From: Anaerolineaceae bacterium UBA2260
GTDB lineage: Bacteria > Chloroflexota > Anaerolineae > Anaerolineales > Anaerolineaceae
Reading direction: 5' to 3'
DNA length: 64,000 nucleotides
Assembly: GCA_002347485.1 (NCBI GenBank)
Contig: DDXM01000054.1
Location: 72,582-136,581 of the forward strand
Each line of letters opens with the position of its first letter. The stretch's first letter is position 1. The translations under genes and the position numbers were made by a program. Positions 54,943-63,441 of the stretch are shown here, piece after piece. The notes below the pieces were generated by a model. The model saw nothing but the letters and a program-made list of their open reading frames with translations. It was not told the DNA's origin and searched no databases.

Positions 54943-55563
54943 ATGAAATCATTGATCAAACGCCTCTTCGACCTGCTCATCAGCCTGCTCCTGCTCATTT
55001 TGCTCTCCCCGGTGATGCTGGTGGTCGCCGCGTTGGTGCGCGTGAAGCTGGGTAAACCGGTGCTCTTCAGCCAGGAACGTCCGGGGCTGCACGGAAAGTT
55101 GTTCAGACTCTACAAATTCCGCACCATGCGCGACGCGTATGACGACCAGGGGAAACTGCTGCCGGACGAGCAGCGCCTGACAAAGTTCGGGCGTTTCCTG
55201 CGCGCCTCCAGTCTCGATGAGCTGCCCGAGCTGGTCAACGTGCTCAAAGGCGAAATGAGCCTGGTGGGTCCGCGCCCGCTGCTGGTGGCCTACCTCGAGC
55301 GCTACACGCCCGAGCAGGCGCGCCGCCACGAGGCGCTGCCGGGCATCACCGGTTGGGCGCAGGTGAACGGGCGCAATGCGCTCACCTGGGAAGACAAGTT
55401 CCGCCTGGACGTGTGGTACGTGGACCACCAGTCTCTCTGGCTGGACATCAAAATTCTCTTCCTCACCCTGTGGAAAGCGTTCAAGCGCGAGGGTATCAAC
55501 GCGCCCGGCAGCGCCACCGCCCCCGAGTTCATGGGCTCAGACCCGGACACCCCCTCCGCGTAA
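54943..55563 (+). CDS. Sugar transferase (polyprenol-phosphate hexose-1-phosphate transferase)
   Basis: PglC/WcaJ-type initiating transferase of 206 residues. It has an N-terminal membrane segment (LLISLLLLILLSPVMLVVAAL), then VLFSQERPGLHGKLFRLYKF with FRTM, SSLDELPELVNVLKGEMSLV and GPRPL, and GITGWAQVNGRN. It loads a sugar phosphate onto a lipid carrier for glycan synthesis. No other glycan genes are adjacent. ATG 54943 or TTG 54937; TACAAT (54927-54932) stands close upstream and there is no clear site. Confidence 0.9.
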   Translation: MKSLIKRLFDLLISLLLLILLSPVMLVVAALVRVKLGKPVLFSQERPGLHGKLFRLYKFRTMRDAYDDQGKLLPDEQRLTKFGRFLRASSLDELPELVNVLKGEMSLVGPRPLLVAYLERYTPEQARRHEALPGITGWAQVNGRNALTWEDKFRLDVWYVDHQSLWLDIKILFLTLWKAFKREGINAPGSATAPEFMGSDPDTPSA

Positions 55564-55632
55564 CCTGGAGCAGCACCATTAAACGCAAACCCGGAGCACG
55601 AACGCTGCGGGCGAATTTTGCCTGGAAGCCAT

Positions 55633-56667
55633 TCAGGGAATACTGAGCGGATAGATGATTCCAGCGGCGAGATCCGCCGCCATCCGGTTGAAATTGTCCA
55701 CCTTGGCGATGGTGACCACCTGGTCGTTGTTGTTCACCGCGATCACCACATGCGCGCCAGCGGTCTGCCCGCCGCTGCCAGCCAGCGCTTGCGGCAGCAA
55801 CACCTGCAGCGCGGGGAGGATATCGAAAGCGAGGATGGCGGTGTAGCGCTCGTCAGCCGCGACGCTCAATCCGACCAGGTTGACGTCGTTGTATATATCA
55901 TCCTCGAGCCCTTTCAATCGATCGAGCATCTCCGGCGTCGAGATGGCGGGGTCAATGTAAAAACTATTCACAAAATGCTGAGCCAGGTTGACGATCTGCG
56001 CATCCCAGGCATCGAACCCCGCCTGCATCGGCTCCTGCGCCAGCAGGGGGAAGTAAACGAACGGCGCGTAGTAGGGCGTGCATTGCCCGCACACGAAGCG
56101 CGCGCCATTCTCGAAGGCGTCCGCTTTTTCCGCACCCATCACCGTGTCGGTGGGGATCAGCCCCGCGACGCGCCAGTCCCAGGAGATCTGCATGGCAAGG
56201 AAGCCGCCCATGAACGCCAGGTCTTCACCAGCCGCGCGGATCACCGAAAGATTAGGCTGGGGGGAATTATCCACATCACCCACGATGATAAATTGGGTCG
56301 CAGGTGATGCCGCAACGATGTCCGTCAGGTTGGCGGGCTCCGCCAGGAAAATGACCACCTTCGTTTCCTCGCCCTGTGGAGGGAGTTCAGGTGAAGTGAT
56401 TGTTTCTATTGTCAGCGCATTTTCCGCGCCGAACGATGACAGATAAGCATATAGCTCCTCGGCCGCCTGACCGGCGGGGTCCACCAGCAGTAATTTAGCC
56501 GGAGCAGCCGTCGGTTCAGCCGTGATAACCTCTGTAGGGGTGACTGGCGGAGAATTTGTGGGCAGTGGGGGCGCATCGGTGGGCTTTGCGCAGCCGCTTA
56601 ATCCGAGCAAAAGGATGGCAAGGAGAGCCAAGAGAATTGAATTTCCAGTGTGGTTTGGTTTAAACAT
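55633..56667 (-). CDS. BMP-family substrate-binding lipoprotein
   Basis: A 344-residue protein with a signal peptide and lipobox (LLGLSGC, Cys 26), then a Pro/Thr linker (PTNSPPVTPTEVITAEPT). The rest resembles the basic membrane protein (BMP/PnrA) receptor fold, with GEDLAFMGGFLAMQIS and a VGLSVAADERYTAIL segment. Family members bind nucleosides for ABC uptake, but no permease is adjacent, so it may be an orphan receptor. TAAAAT stands 6 nt before the ATG and no Shine-Dalgarno is seen. Confidence 0.75.
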   Translation of the reverse strand: MFKPNHTGNSILLALLAILLLGLSGCAKPTDAPPLPTNSPPVTPTEVITAEPTAAPAKLLLVDPAGQAAEELYAYLSSFGAENALTIETITSPELPPQGEETKVVIFLAEPANLTDIVAASPATQFIIVGDVDNSPQPNLSVIRAAGEDLAFMGGFLAMQISWDWRVAGLIPTDTVMGAEKADAFENGARFVCGQCTPYYAPFVYFPLLAQEPMQAGFDAWDAQIVNLAQHFVNSFYIDPAISTPEMLDRLKGLEDDIYNDVNLVGLSVAADERYTAILAFDILPALQVLLPQALAGSGGQTAGAHVVIAVNNNDQVVTIAKVDNFNRMAADLAAGIIYPLSIP

Positions 56668-56719
56668 GCGCTAATTTTACCTTAGTTGCCTCAAATGACG
56701 AGTGTATTATAATAATGAC

Positions 56720-57199
56720 ATGATCTCATGCCTCATCCCCGGTCGCGGCACGCTTGAAATCAATCATCTCGTGTGCGACGTGAACGGCACCCTCGCGCTC
56801 GACGGCAAATTATTGCCCGGTGTCGCAGAAGCTTTCAACCAGTTGAAACACAATGTGACCATCCACCTGGTGACCGCGGATACTTTCAACCGGTTGCCGG
56901 AACTGGAGCAAAGGCTCGCGGGCAGCGTGAGCAAATTTCACCGGCTCACCGGTGGCAGCGAAGCCGAACAAAAGCTGGAGTACATCGAATCGCTGGATGA
57001 TCCCGGCGTAGCAGCCATCGGGCAGGGCACAAATGACCGCCTGATGCTCAAAAGCGCGGCGTTGGGGATCTGCGTTTTATCCGCCGAAGGCGCAGCGATC
57101 GAGACTCTGCTGAGCGCTGACATCGTCATGCCGGATATTCTCGCCGCACTCAATCTCTTCCTTCACCCGGATCGTTTGAAAGCGACATTGCGCCAATGA
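56720..57199 (+). CDS. HAD-like protein with DVNGT motif
   Basis: A 159-residue HAD-fold protein. Motif I reads HLVCDVNGTLALDG, so the second Asp of DxDGT is Asn. Motif II is the Thr in HLVTADTFN, and motif IV is GQGTNDRLMLKSAALGIC. It resembles the soluble P-type-ATPase-like HAD group. Phosphatase activity is uncertain with the Asp change. TATAAT stands 6 nt before the ATG, so the mRNA may be leaderless; an upstream in-frame ATG at 56702 precedes that box. ATGA overlap with the next gene. Confidence 0.75.
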   Translation: MISCLIPGRGTLEINHLVCDVNGTLALDGKLLPGVAEAFNQLKHNVTIHLVTADTFNRLPELEQRLAGSVSKFHRLTGGSEAEQKLEYIESLDDPGVAAIGQGTNDRLMLKSAALGICVLSAEGAAIETLLSADIVMPDILAALNLFLHPDRLKATLRQ

Positions 57200-58407
57200 G
57201 CGACTTCCCTCAGGAACCAACCCCATCAACGGGTAGAAGTCGAATTGATGAATCCCGCCGCAAACGACGGCAAAGGCTGCTTATCCCCAGCGGCAAAAGC
57301 GAACGCGCGCTTTACCTGAACGATCTCGCCAAGCGTCTGGTGCCCGGGGTGGAGTTCTTCGCGTTCTCGCTGGTCGCCGGGCTGGTCGTCGCGATCGGCA
57401 TCCTGGTGGACAGCCCCGCGCTCCTGATCCTTGGCGCCTTACTGGCGCCGTTCATGGCTCCTGCCGTCGGGTTGGGCTTCTCCACGGTGATCGGTTCGCT
57501 TTCCTTTTTCCTGCGCTCGCTCGGTGCGCTGCTGATTGGCGCGCTGTTGGTATTCGGCAGCGGCGCTCTCGCGGGTTGGTTATCCAGTCTCTTCGTTGAG
57601 ATGCCGCTCAGCGAGGCGGAACGCTTCACCTCGTTCACCATTCCGGATTTCCTGCTGCTGACCATCGGCGTGGTTTTAGCCATCTATCTGACCATACGCA
57701 TGCCCAAACAGCGCTCGCAGGTGGCGAGCGTCCCCATGGCTTACGAGATCTATGTTCCGGTTGCGGTGGCCGGGTTCGGATTAGCTTCCGGCAACGCCGA
57801 ACTCTTCCCTCACGCGCTGTGGACTGCGTTCATCAACATCGCCTGGGTTATCCTGGTCGGCACCATCACACTGGCGGTACTGAAACTACGCCCGTTCAAA
57901 TTTTTCGGCTATCTGCTGACCGCAGCGATCATCGGATCCGCATTGTACGGACTTTACGTCACCAGCGCACTGGGTTCCGCGGTGCAACGCCAGATGGAGT
58001 CTTTCATCACCCGCACGCCCAAGGTCACCGAAATCAGCGCGTCGACAATCCCCAGCGCGACTCCCCCAATCGCGACACCGAAAGTCACGCCGCAGGCGAA
58101 CATCACACCGCAGGCGACCAACACAGTTGCCCCCACCCTTACCCCTACCGTTACCATTACCCCCAAACCCACCCCGGTGTGGGCAAAGGTGTACAGCGCG
58201 ACGTACAGCGGCGTGTTGGTGAGAAAAACTCCCGGCTTCGATGGCGAATACCTGACAAGCGTCGACAACGGTTCTCTCATCCAGGTGTTGCCTGAGGTAG
58301 AACTGGTGGATGGCGTCTATTGGGCGCACGTGATGCTCGAAGATGGACGGGTCGGATGGATGGTACGCAGTTTGCTGCTGACCGCCACACCCGTCCCCGG
58401 CTGGTAA
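57196..58407 (+). CDS. DUF389 membrane protein with C-terminal SH3-like domain
   Basis: A 403-residue protein. A basic start (ESRRKRRQRLLIPSGK) precedes a DUF389 membrane region of about six helices (about 45-265; GALLAPFMAPAVGLGFSTVI is diagnostic). A Thr/Pro-rich linker (about 275-325) follows, then a bacterial SH3-like domain (GVLVRKTPGFDGEYLTSV ... HVMLEDGRVGWM) outside the membrane. DUF389 function is unknown; the SH3 domain may bind cell wall. Coupled to the HAD gene by ATGA. Confidence 0.85.
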   Translation: MSDFPQEPTPSTGRSRIDESRRKRRQRLLIPSGKSERALYLNDLAKRLVPGVEFFAFSLVAGLVVAIGILVDSPALLILGALLAPFMAPAVGLGFSTVIGSLSFFLRSLGALLIGALLVFGSGALAGWLSSLFVEMPLSEAERFTSFTIPDFLLLTIGVVLAIYLTIRMPKQRSQVASVPMAYEIYVPVAVAGFGLASGNAELFPHALWTAFINIAWVILVGTITLAVLKLRPFKFFGYLLTAAIIGSALYGLYVTSALGSAVQRQMESFITRTPKVTEISASTIPSATPPIATPKVTPQANITPQATNTVAPTLTPTVTITPKPTPVWAKVYSATYSGVLVRKTPGFDGEYLTSVDNGSLIQVLPEVELVDGVYWAHVMLEDGRVGWMVRSLLLTATPVPGW

Positions 58408-58439
58408 TCCCCTAAACTTAATTTCCTGGAGAATATGAA

Positions 58440-59900
58440 ATGACGATCCATTTTGGAACCGATGGGTGGCGCGCAGTGATGTCTGACACTTTCACCTTTA
58501 CCAACTTACGCCTGGTCGCGCAGGCCATAGCGGACGCAGTGGCGTCTCCGGAGTGGATCAACGGCGCGTCCCTCGAAACAAAACCAGATCCCCGCAAGAT
58601 GGTGGTCGGGTTCGATACACGCTTCCTGTCTGACCGCTACGCCACCGAGGTGGCGCGCGTGCTCGCCGGCAACGGATTCACCGTGCTGCTGGCGCAGGCT
58701 GACGCCCCCACCCCGGTCATCTCGTACGCGGTGCGCGAAAACAACGCCATCGGCGGGGTGATGATCACTGCATCTCATAACGCCCCGCGTTACAACGGGG
58801 TCAAGCTTAAATCAGCTTCTGGTGGCTCAGCCTTGCCGGAACAATGCAGGCGGGTTGAGGTTTATCTTAACGACAACGAAGAACGCAGCCGCGGGCCGAA
58901 CCTGATGGACGTTGACCAGGCGCGCGAGATGAAGCTAATTCAGCGCTTCAACCCCATCCCGGCGTATTACGAGCACTTGCGAAAATTGATTGATTGCGAC
59001 ATCATCGCCGAGAATCCGCAGCGCTTCGTCATCGACTCGATGTACGGTTCCGGACGCGGCGTCATCCGCGGTTTTCTACAGGGCTCGGGCTGCGAGATCA
59101 GCGAGATACGCGGCGAAATGAACCCCGGCTTCGGCGGGGTACACCCCGAACCCATCCGCCATTACCTTGGCGCGCTGGCAGGCGCAATCGGCGCAGGCAT
59201 GGGCAATTTCGGCATCGCCACTGACGGGGACGCCGACCGCATCGGCGCGATGGATGAACGCAGCAACTTTGTCGACCCACACAAGATCATGTCGCTCGCC
59301 CTGCGCTATCTGGTGGAAAAACGCGGCTTGACCGGTTCGGTGGTGCGCACAGTCTCAACCACGCGCATGATCGACCGCCTGGCGAAAAAATACGGTCTCC
59401 TCCTGCGCGAGACCCCGGTCGGCTTCAATCACATCGCTGATTACATGCAAAAGGAAAACGTGCTCATCGGCGGCGAAGAGTCAGGCGGCATCGGCTTCAG
59501 CGGTCATATTCCTGAGGGCGATGGCGTGCTGATGGGATTGCTGATCATCGAAATGGTGGCGGAATCCGGCACAACTTTGTATGAAATGGTTGAATCGCTG
59601 CAAAAAGAGGTGGGACCGGTATTCTACGAACGCATCGATCTCCGCCTGAAATACCCGGTTGCCAAGGAAAAGATGGTATCCATGTTGGTCAACGAGCCGC
59701 CTGCCGCGATCGGCGGGCAAAGCCTGGCTGAAGTTAGTACTATGGACGGGGTCAAGTACATTTTCAGCGATGACTCGTGGTTGCTCATCCGTCCATCGGG
59801 GACCGAACCCGTGTTGCGCGTCTACGCGGAAGGCAGGACTGATGATATGGTAAAAGCTCTGCTCACCTACGGCAAATCGATCGCTGATCGCGTCTCGTAA
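58440..59900 (+). CDS. Phosphoglucomutase/phosphomannomutase family protein
   Basis: An alpha-D-phosphohexomutase of 486 residues. The catalytic phosphoserine is in MITASHNAPRYNGVK, the metal loop is TDGDADRIG, the sugar-binding loop is GGEESGGIGF and the phosphate-binding loop is RPSGTEPVLRVYAEG. All four domains are present. TGGAGAATATGAA precedes the ATG. It interconverts hexose 1- and 6-phosphates; glucose, mannose or glucosamine specificity cannot be read with certainty. Confidence 0.93.
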   Translation: MTIHFGTDGWRAVMSDTFTFTNLRLVAQAIADAVASPEWINGASLETKPDPRKMVVGFDTRFLSDRYATEVARVLAGNGFTVLLAQADAPTPVISYAVRENNAIGGVMITASHNAPRYNGVKLKSASGGSALPEQCRRVEVYLNDNEERSRGPNLMDVDQAREMKLIQRFNPIPAYYEHLRKLIDCDIIAENPQRFVIDSMYGSGRGVIRGFLQGSGCEISEIRGEMNPGFGGVHPEPIRHYLGALAGAIGAGMGNFGIATDGDADRIGAMDERSNFVDPHKIMSLALRYLVEKRGLTGSVVRTVSTTRMIDRLAKKYGLLLRETPVGFNHIADYMQKENVLIGGEESGGIGFSGHIPEGDGVLMGLLIIEMVAESGTTLYEMVESLQKEVGPVFYERIDLRLKYPVAKEKMVSMLVNEPPAAIGGQSLAEVSTMDGVKYIFSDDSWLLIRPSGTEPVLRVYAEGRTDDMVKALLTYGKSIADRVS

Positions 59901-59922
59901 TATCCTCGTCGTTAAAAATAAA

Positions 59923-59951
59923 AATCCGGGATTTGCGATCAATCCCGGATT
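59923..59951. terminator. Bidirectional intrinsic terminator
   Basis: AATCCGGGATT (59923-59933) and AATCCCGGATT (59941-59951) form a perfect 11-bp stem with a 7-nt loop, preceded by an A-rich tract that serves leftward transcripts. Confidence 0.8.
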
Positions 59952-59969
59952 ATGTTATTGGGGTAGGTT

Positions 59970-60572
59970 TTACCTGGAGGACAATCGAAGGTGGCGACTG
60001 AAAACGATGATTACGATAAACAAGACCGCCAGTCCCGCCATGGTGGGCAGCCCGATTTCATCCATTAACCCGGTGTCAGGCAGCGCGGTCGGCGCTTTGG
60101 TCGGTGTGCTTGCCAGGGTGCCCTGGGCGGTCATTTGCGCTTGAATAGCTTCCACAGTTGCCAACTCATCAGCAGATAATCCGGTAGGGGTGCCTTGCGG
60201 GGTGTATGTTGCCACCGCTACCATCGGAGTTTTGGTTGGAGTTTTAGTCGGAGGCACAGTAGGAGTCAGTGCGATTTCGGTCAACGCCTGTTGAGTATTC
60301 ATCTCATCCTGCAGAGCAATCACCGCGCCTGCTGTCGCTGTGTTCGCCGCATTGATCACCGCAGCTTCTTCCATCTGGGCAGCGCGCTGGTTGGAGATCA
60401 ACCTGGGAGCAAATATTAACAAACCAAGCAACGCGATCAGGAATATGATCCCAAGCACGATGATGATGGTGAGAAAAGTCCGGTTTCCCGGTTTCTTCTC
60501 TGGTTCAGGGGGAGTTTCCTCCTGGAAAGCTTCCGCGTCGAATGGATCGTCGTTGTAACCGTTAAGTGCCAT
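59970..60572 (-). CDS. Membrane protein with LPDTG-type C-terminal tail
   Basis: A 200-residue protein with an acidic N-terminus, one helix (FLTIIIVLGIIFLIALLGLLI), an Ala/Gln helical stretch (QMEEAAVINAANTATAGAV), a Thr/Pro linker (PTVPPTKTPTKTPM) and, near the end, LPDTG, a hydrophobic segment (MAGLAVLFIVIIVF) and a basic tail (RHLRLSSR). The tail copies the sortase sorting signal, but an uncleaved N-terminal anchor is unusual. No sortase gene is in the window. Function unknown. Confidence 0.65.
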   Translation of the reverse strand: MALNGYNDDPFDAEAFQEETPPEPEKKPGNRTFLTIIIVLGIIFLIALLGLLIFAPRLISNQRAAQMEEAAVINAANTATAGAVIALQDEMNTQQALTEIALTPTVPPTKTPTKTPMVAVATYTPQGTPTGLSADELATVEAIQAQMTAQGTLASTPTKAPTALPDTGLMDEIGLPTMAGLAVLFIVIIVFSRHLRLSSR

Positions 60573-60603
60573 ATGATTCCTCCTCCACTATTATAACTGT
60601 GGA

Positions 60604-61665
60604 TTAATTTATTAGTTGAACAATATCCAGGTTCACCAGTGGGAAAAGATCGCTGGAACGTTGATCGAACCTCACCCTTGCAGAGCTGGAGCGCAGTCCG
60701 CTAGGTAATTGGGTCAGGCCTGGCATAATCTGCTCAATGCTGCCAACCCTACCCGCATAAGCCCCTGAATGTACTCTCACCTTCTGTCCCACGGAGTAAG
60801 CAGTATCGGTTATGGCAGGTTCCGCCTCCGCTGGCAAAGGGATATAAATTTCGGGACGATCGCCGGTAAGGCGGTTCCAGCGCATCGCATTAATCGAAAC
60901 CTCGCGTCCCGCGTTAGTTTCAAGCACCTGACGGGATACTTCATCAATACCCATTTTCCCAAAACCGCTCAACAGGATCACTGGAAACGGCAGCACCTGC
61001 ACAGTTGGAATCATGGCGGCCGGCATGGAGCCGAGGATCAGGCCACTGATACCAACAGATTTGGCCAGGGATAAAATATCCTCTGATGCGCAAACACCTG
61101 CCAGGATGACAGTCCCGCGGGTGGTAATCCCCAACCCTGCGGAAGTCAATTCACCATCCAGGCAATTCTCGTCCACGGTTAGTGGACCGAATCCGATGCG
61201 ATCATTGCCCCAAACACCCTGTACCAGCGCGCCAGAAGTTTCAATCGAGACGCCACGCTCCGCGATGACGCGGCTGACCTGTCCGGCAAAACCGGCTTTG
61301 ATCTCAATCTGTTCGCTTTCAGCTTCGATCAGCACGCGCCCATTATGGATCGATACGATCCTGCCCGGGCCGGGCGTGCGAATTACATGTGAGAACAAGC
61401 CGCCCGTCTCAGCGATGATATCGTGTTTTTCGAGCGTTTCTCCCGGTTTACGTATGATGAGGGATTCAGCGGCATCGACGGTGCGCGCGCCCAATACCCG
61501 CCCCACATCTACCAAATAGTGACGCGATGGAATGGTTGCCTGCGCGACGACATCGGACGGATGCACTTTTTGACCGGGGCGCACATTGATCTCTCCCGGC
61601 ACCGGGAGCAATCGGTTACGTTGAATAAGAGTCAATGGATAGATTTGGGTCATCTGCGAGGACAT
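60604..61665 (-). CDS. KOW-motif protein associated with the GlmL-like gene
   Basis: A 353-residue protein of unknown function. The N-terminal part (PGQKVHPSDVVAQATIPSRH, then a GRIVSIHNGRVLIE turn) looks like repeated lipoyl- or barrel-like beta units. A middle region (GLGITTRGTVILAGVCASED, LILGSMPAAMIPT) suggests a Rossmann-like fold, and the C-terminus has a KOW-like unit (VGQKVRVHSGAYAGRVGSIE). It starts 42 nt after the GlmL-like gene and probably works with it. Confidence 0.6.
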   Translation of the reverse strand: MSSQMTQIYPLTLIQRNRLLPVPGEINVRPGQKVHPSDVVAQATIPSRHYLVDVGRVLGARTVDAAESLIIRKPGETLEKHDIIAETGGLFSHVIRTPGPGRIVSIHNGRVLIEAESEQIEIKAGFAGQVSRVIAERGVSIETSGALVQGVWGNDRIGFGPLTVDENCLDGELTSAGLGITTRGTVILAGVCASEDILSLAKSVGISGLILGSMPAAMIPTVQVLPFPVILLSGFGKMGIDEVSRQVLETNAGREVSINAMRWNRLTGDRPEIYIPLPAEAEPAITDTAYSVGQKVRVHSGAYAGRVGSIEQIMPGLTQLPSGLRSSSARVRFDQRSSDLFPLVNLDIVQLIN

Positions 61666-61707
61666 AGGTACTCCTGCTTTTTACGTTGCAATATATGTAC
61701 CAATAAA

Positions 61708-63435
61708 TTACTTTTCTCCCAGCAGGAATTCCCATTCTTTGAGCCGCGCTCGGCGCACCGTGTCGTCGGAGGGCAGCTTGATAGGTCGACCTCTTGCGTC
61801 TAGTACCAGCCCGCACACCCCACCTCTTACGCGAATCGGTTCGTTCGAAACGGAGATATCTTCGATTTCTCCGCGGCGCAGCATACGCAGCCGCAACTGG
61901 CCGGACACACCTGAAGCCAAAGGCATGGATATGATCGTGCCCTGTTTTACTTCTGCTTCCATAAAACTACCATCTGGATAATCCAGGCGGGCGGAAAGCA
62001 CCGGCGCGCCGTGGCGCGCTTTGCTGTCAACGCTCACCACTGTCGCCAGGTTAGTGAATGCCGTTGATTCCAACACCTGAACCGCCAGAACCGGGTTGAA
62101 TTCAGCGATCGCCCCCAGGATGGGCATAATGCCGTGCTTGTCCATGATCAGTGGACAAATTCCCAGCGGCTGGATCCCATCCAGGATGGTCAACAAGGAT
62201 TGCACCGGGGTAACCGTGCGATTGAGCGCCGACCCGCTGATGACGATAGGCTCGAAGCGTGTCGAAGGCAAAGCCGAGCGGCGTTGCAGGTCGCGCATCG
62301 CCAGTTGCAGAAGTTGCCTTGTGGCGGCCAGTTCCAACGCGAATTCACCCGGTGTACGCGCCACATCCAGGGGATACAGTGAGCGCTGCCATAGATAATC
62401 GCGCGCGTCATCATCGGAGACAGGCTCCACAAGCCAGCGGGTGATCTCGCTGATGTCTGTGCGCTCGAGTAAATGGGCGATCCCCTCACCAAGCCCATAA
62501 TTGAACGTATTCAGAACAGACGTGTGAACGCCAGCGAATGACGCAACCGTGAAAGAAGCGCCCACGTCAAAGCCTAACACACCTTTGGTCGGGTCGTACA
62601 ACTGACCCAGGAAACGGATCACGCGGTGAAAGGCCTGGCTGGAGAGACGCGGTGGAACGCTGCACAACGCCGAAACACGCTGCAATCCGCCCACCTTCTC
62701 ATACACCTTCTCCATGACCATCGCGCTGAGCTGTTCCATCGCCGGCTCGAGAATTTCCTGATCGAGGGATGGCCGGATATTTGGCGCAACACGCACATTG
62801 GTGTAGCGATCCATGGAAGTGCGCAGTTCATCCGCCAGCGCCGCGTTCCCACAGTAAAGTACCTGAGGTCTGCGATCCCGGGGTAGAATTTGCAGAGCGC
62901 TAAGAGCCAGATCGGCAATTCGCGCCAGCGACCGATTCGCCCCCCCATCCGTTCCGCCGGCAAAGATGATCAGATCAGGCCTGGTAGCCAGCACCGCGTC
63001 CAGTTGGATATTCAATGCTCGTCGGTCAGTGATCCCAAACGCCTCTACGACCTGGGTGTAAGTGGAATATGCCAGCCGTCTGCCAGATTCCAGCGACACA
63101 TCGTTGAGCAGACCAAACACGACCAAATTAAGATCGGGCACACAGGAAGTGGTGATCACAAAGTGGTCTATACCCTCGCCGTTGGGTTGAGACGGCATCA
63201 TCAGGTTGGCTTCGTGGTCAAAAAAGACACGCCCGGTCACCGCTTCAAGGCGGGAAATCGCGTCGTAGATCGCCTCGCCGACATCGAAAGACGGCGCGGT
63301 ATGCGTGGAAGGGGTCACCGCTGAAGAGATCAAGCGGTAACTATCTTCGACCACGTCAAACAGGAAGGCGCGGGTATTGATTGATCCGATCTCCACACCA
63401 AGTACCGAATAAAGCAGCGGCATCGCGTCTGTCAT
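61708..63435 (-). CDS. GlmL/MutL-family ASKHA protein
   Basis: A 575-residue protein of the actin-like ATPase type. The N-terminal phosphate loop is VLGVEIGSINTRAFLFD, a second is KGVLGFDVGASFTVASFAG, and IIFAGGTDGGANRSL lies between. GlmL (MutL) lies beside the glutamate mutase genes in clostridia and is thought to aid the B12-dependent enzyme, but no mutase is present in this window. ATG 63435 is preceded by a GGGGTAGG stretch and follows the membrane gene by 6 nt. Confidence 0.78.
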   Translation of the reverse strand: MTDAMPLLYSVLGVEIGSINTRAFLFDVVEDSYRLISSAVTPSTHTAPSFDVGEAIYDAISRLEAVTGRVFFDHEANLMMPSQPNGEGIDHFVITTSCVPDLNLVVFGLLNDVSLESGRRLAYSTYTQVVEAFGITDRRALNIQLDAVLATRPDLIIFAGGTDGGANRSLARIADLALSALQILPRDRRPQVLYCGNAALADELRTSMDRYTNVRVAPNIRPSLDQEILEPAMEQLSAMVMEKVYEKVGGLQRVSALCSVPPRLSSQAFHRVIRFLGQLYDPTKGVLGFDVGASFTVASFAGVHTSVLNTFNYGLGEGIAHLLERTDISEITRWLVEPVSDDDARDYLWQRSLYPLDVARTPGEFALELAATRQLLQLAMRDLQRRSALPSTRFEPIVISGSALNRTVTPVQSLLTILDGIQPLGICPLIMDKHGIMPILGAIAEFNPVLAVQVLESTAFTNLATVVSVDSKARHGAPVLSARLDYPDGSFMEAEVKQGTIISMPLASGVSGQLRLRMLRRGEIEDISVSNEPIRVRGGVCGLVLDARGRPIKLPSDDTVRRARLKEWEFLLGEK

Positions 63436-63441
63436 TCTTGC

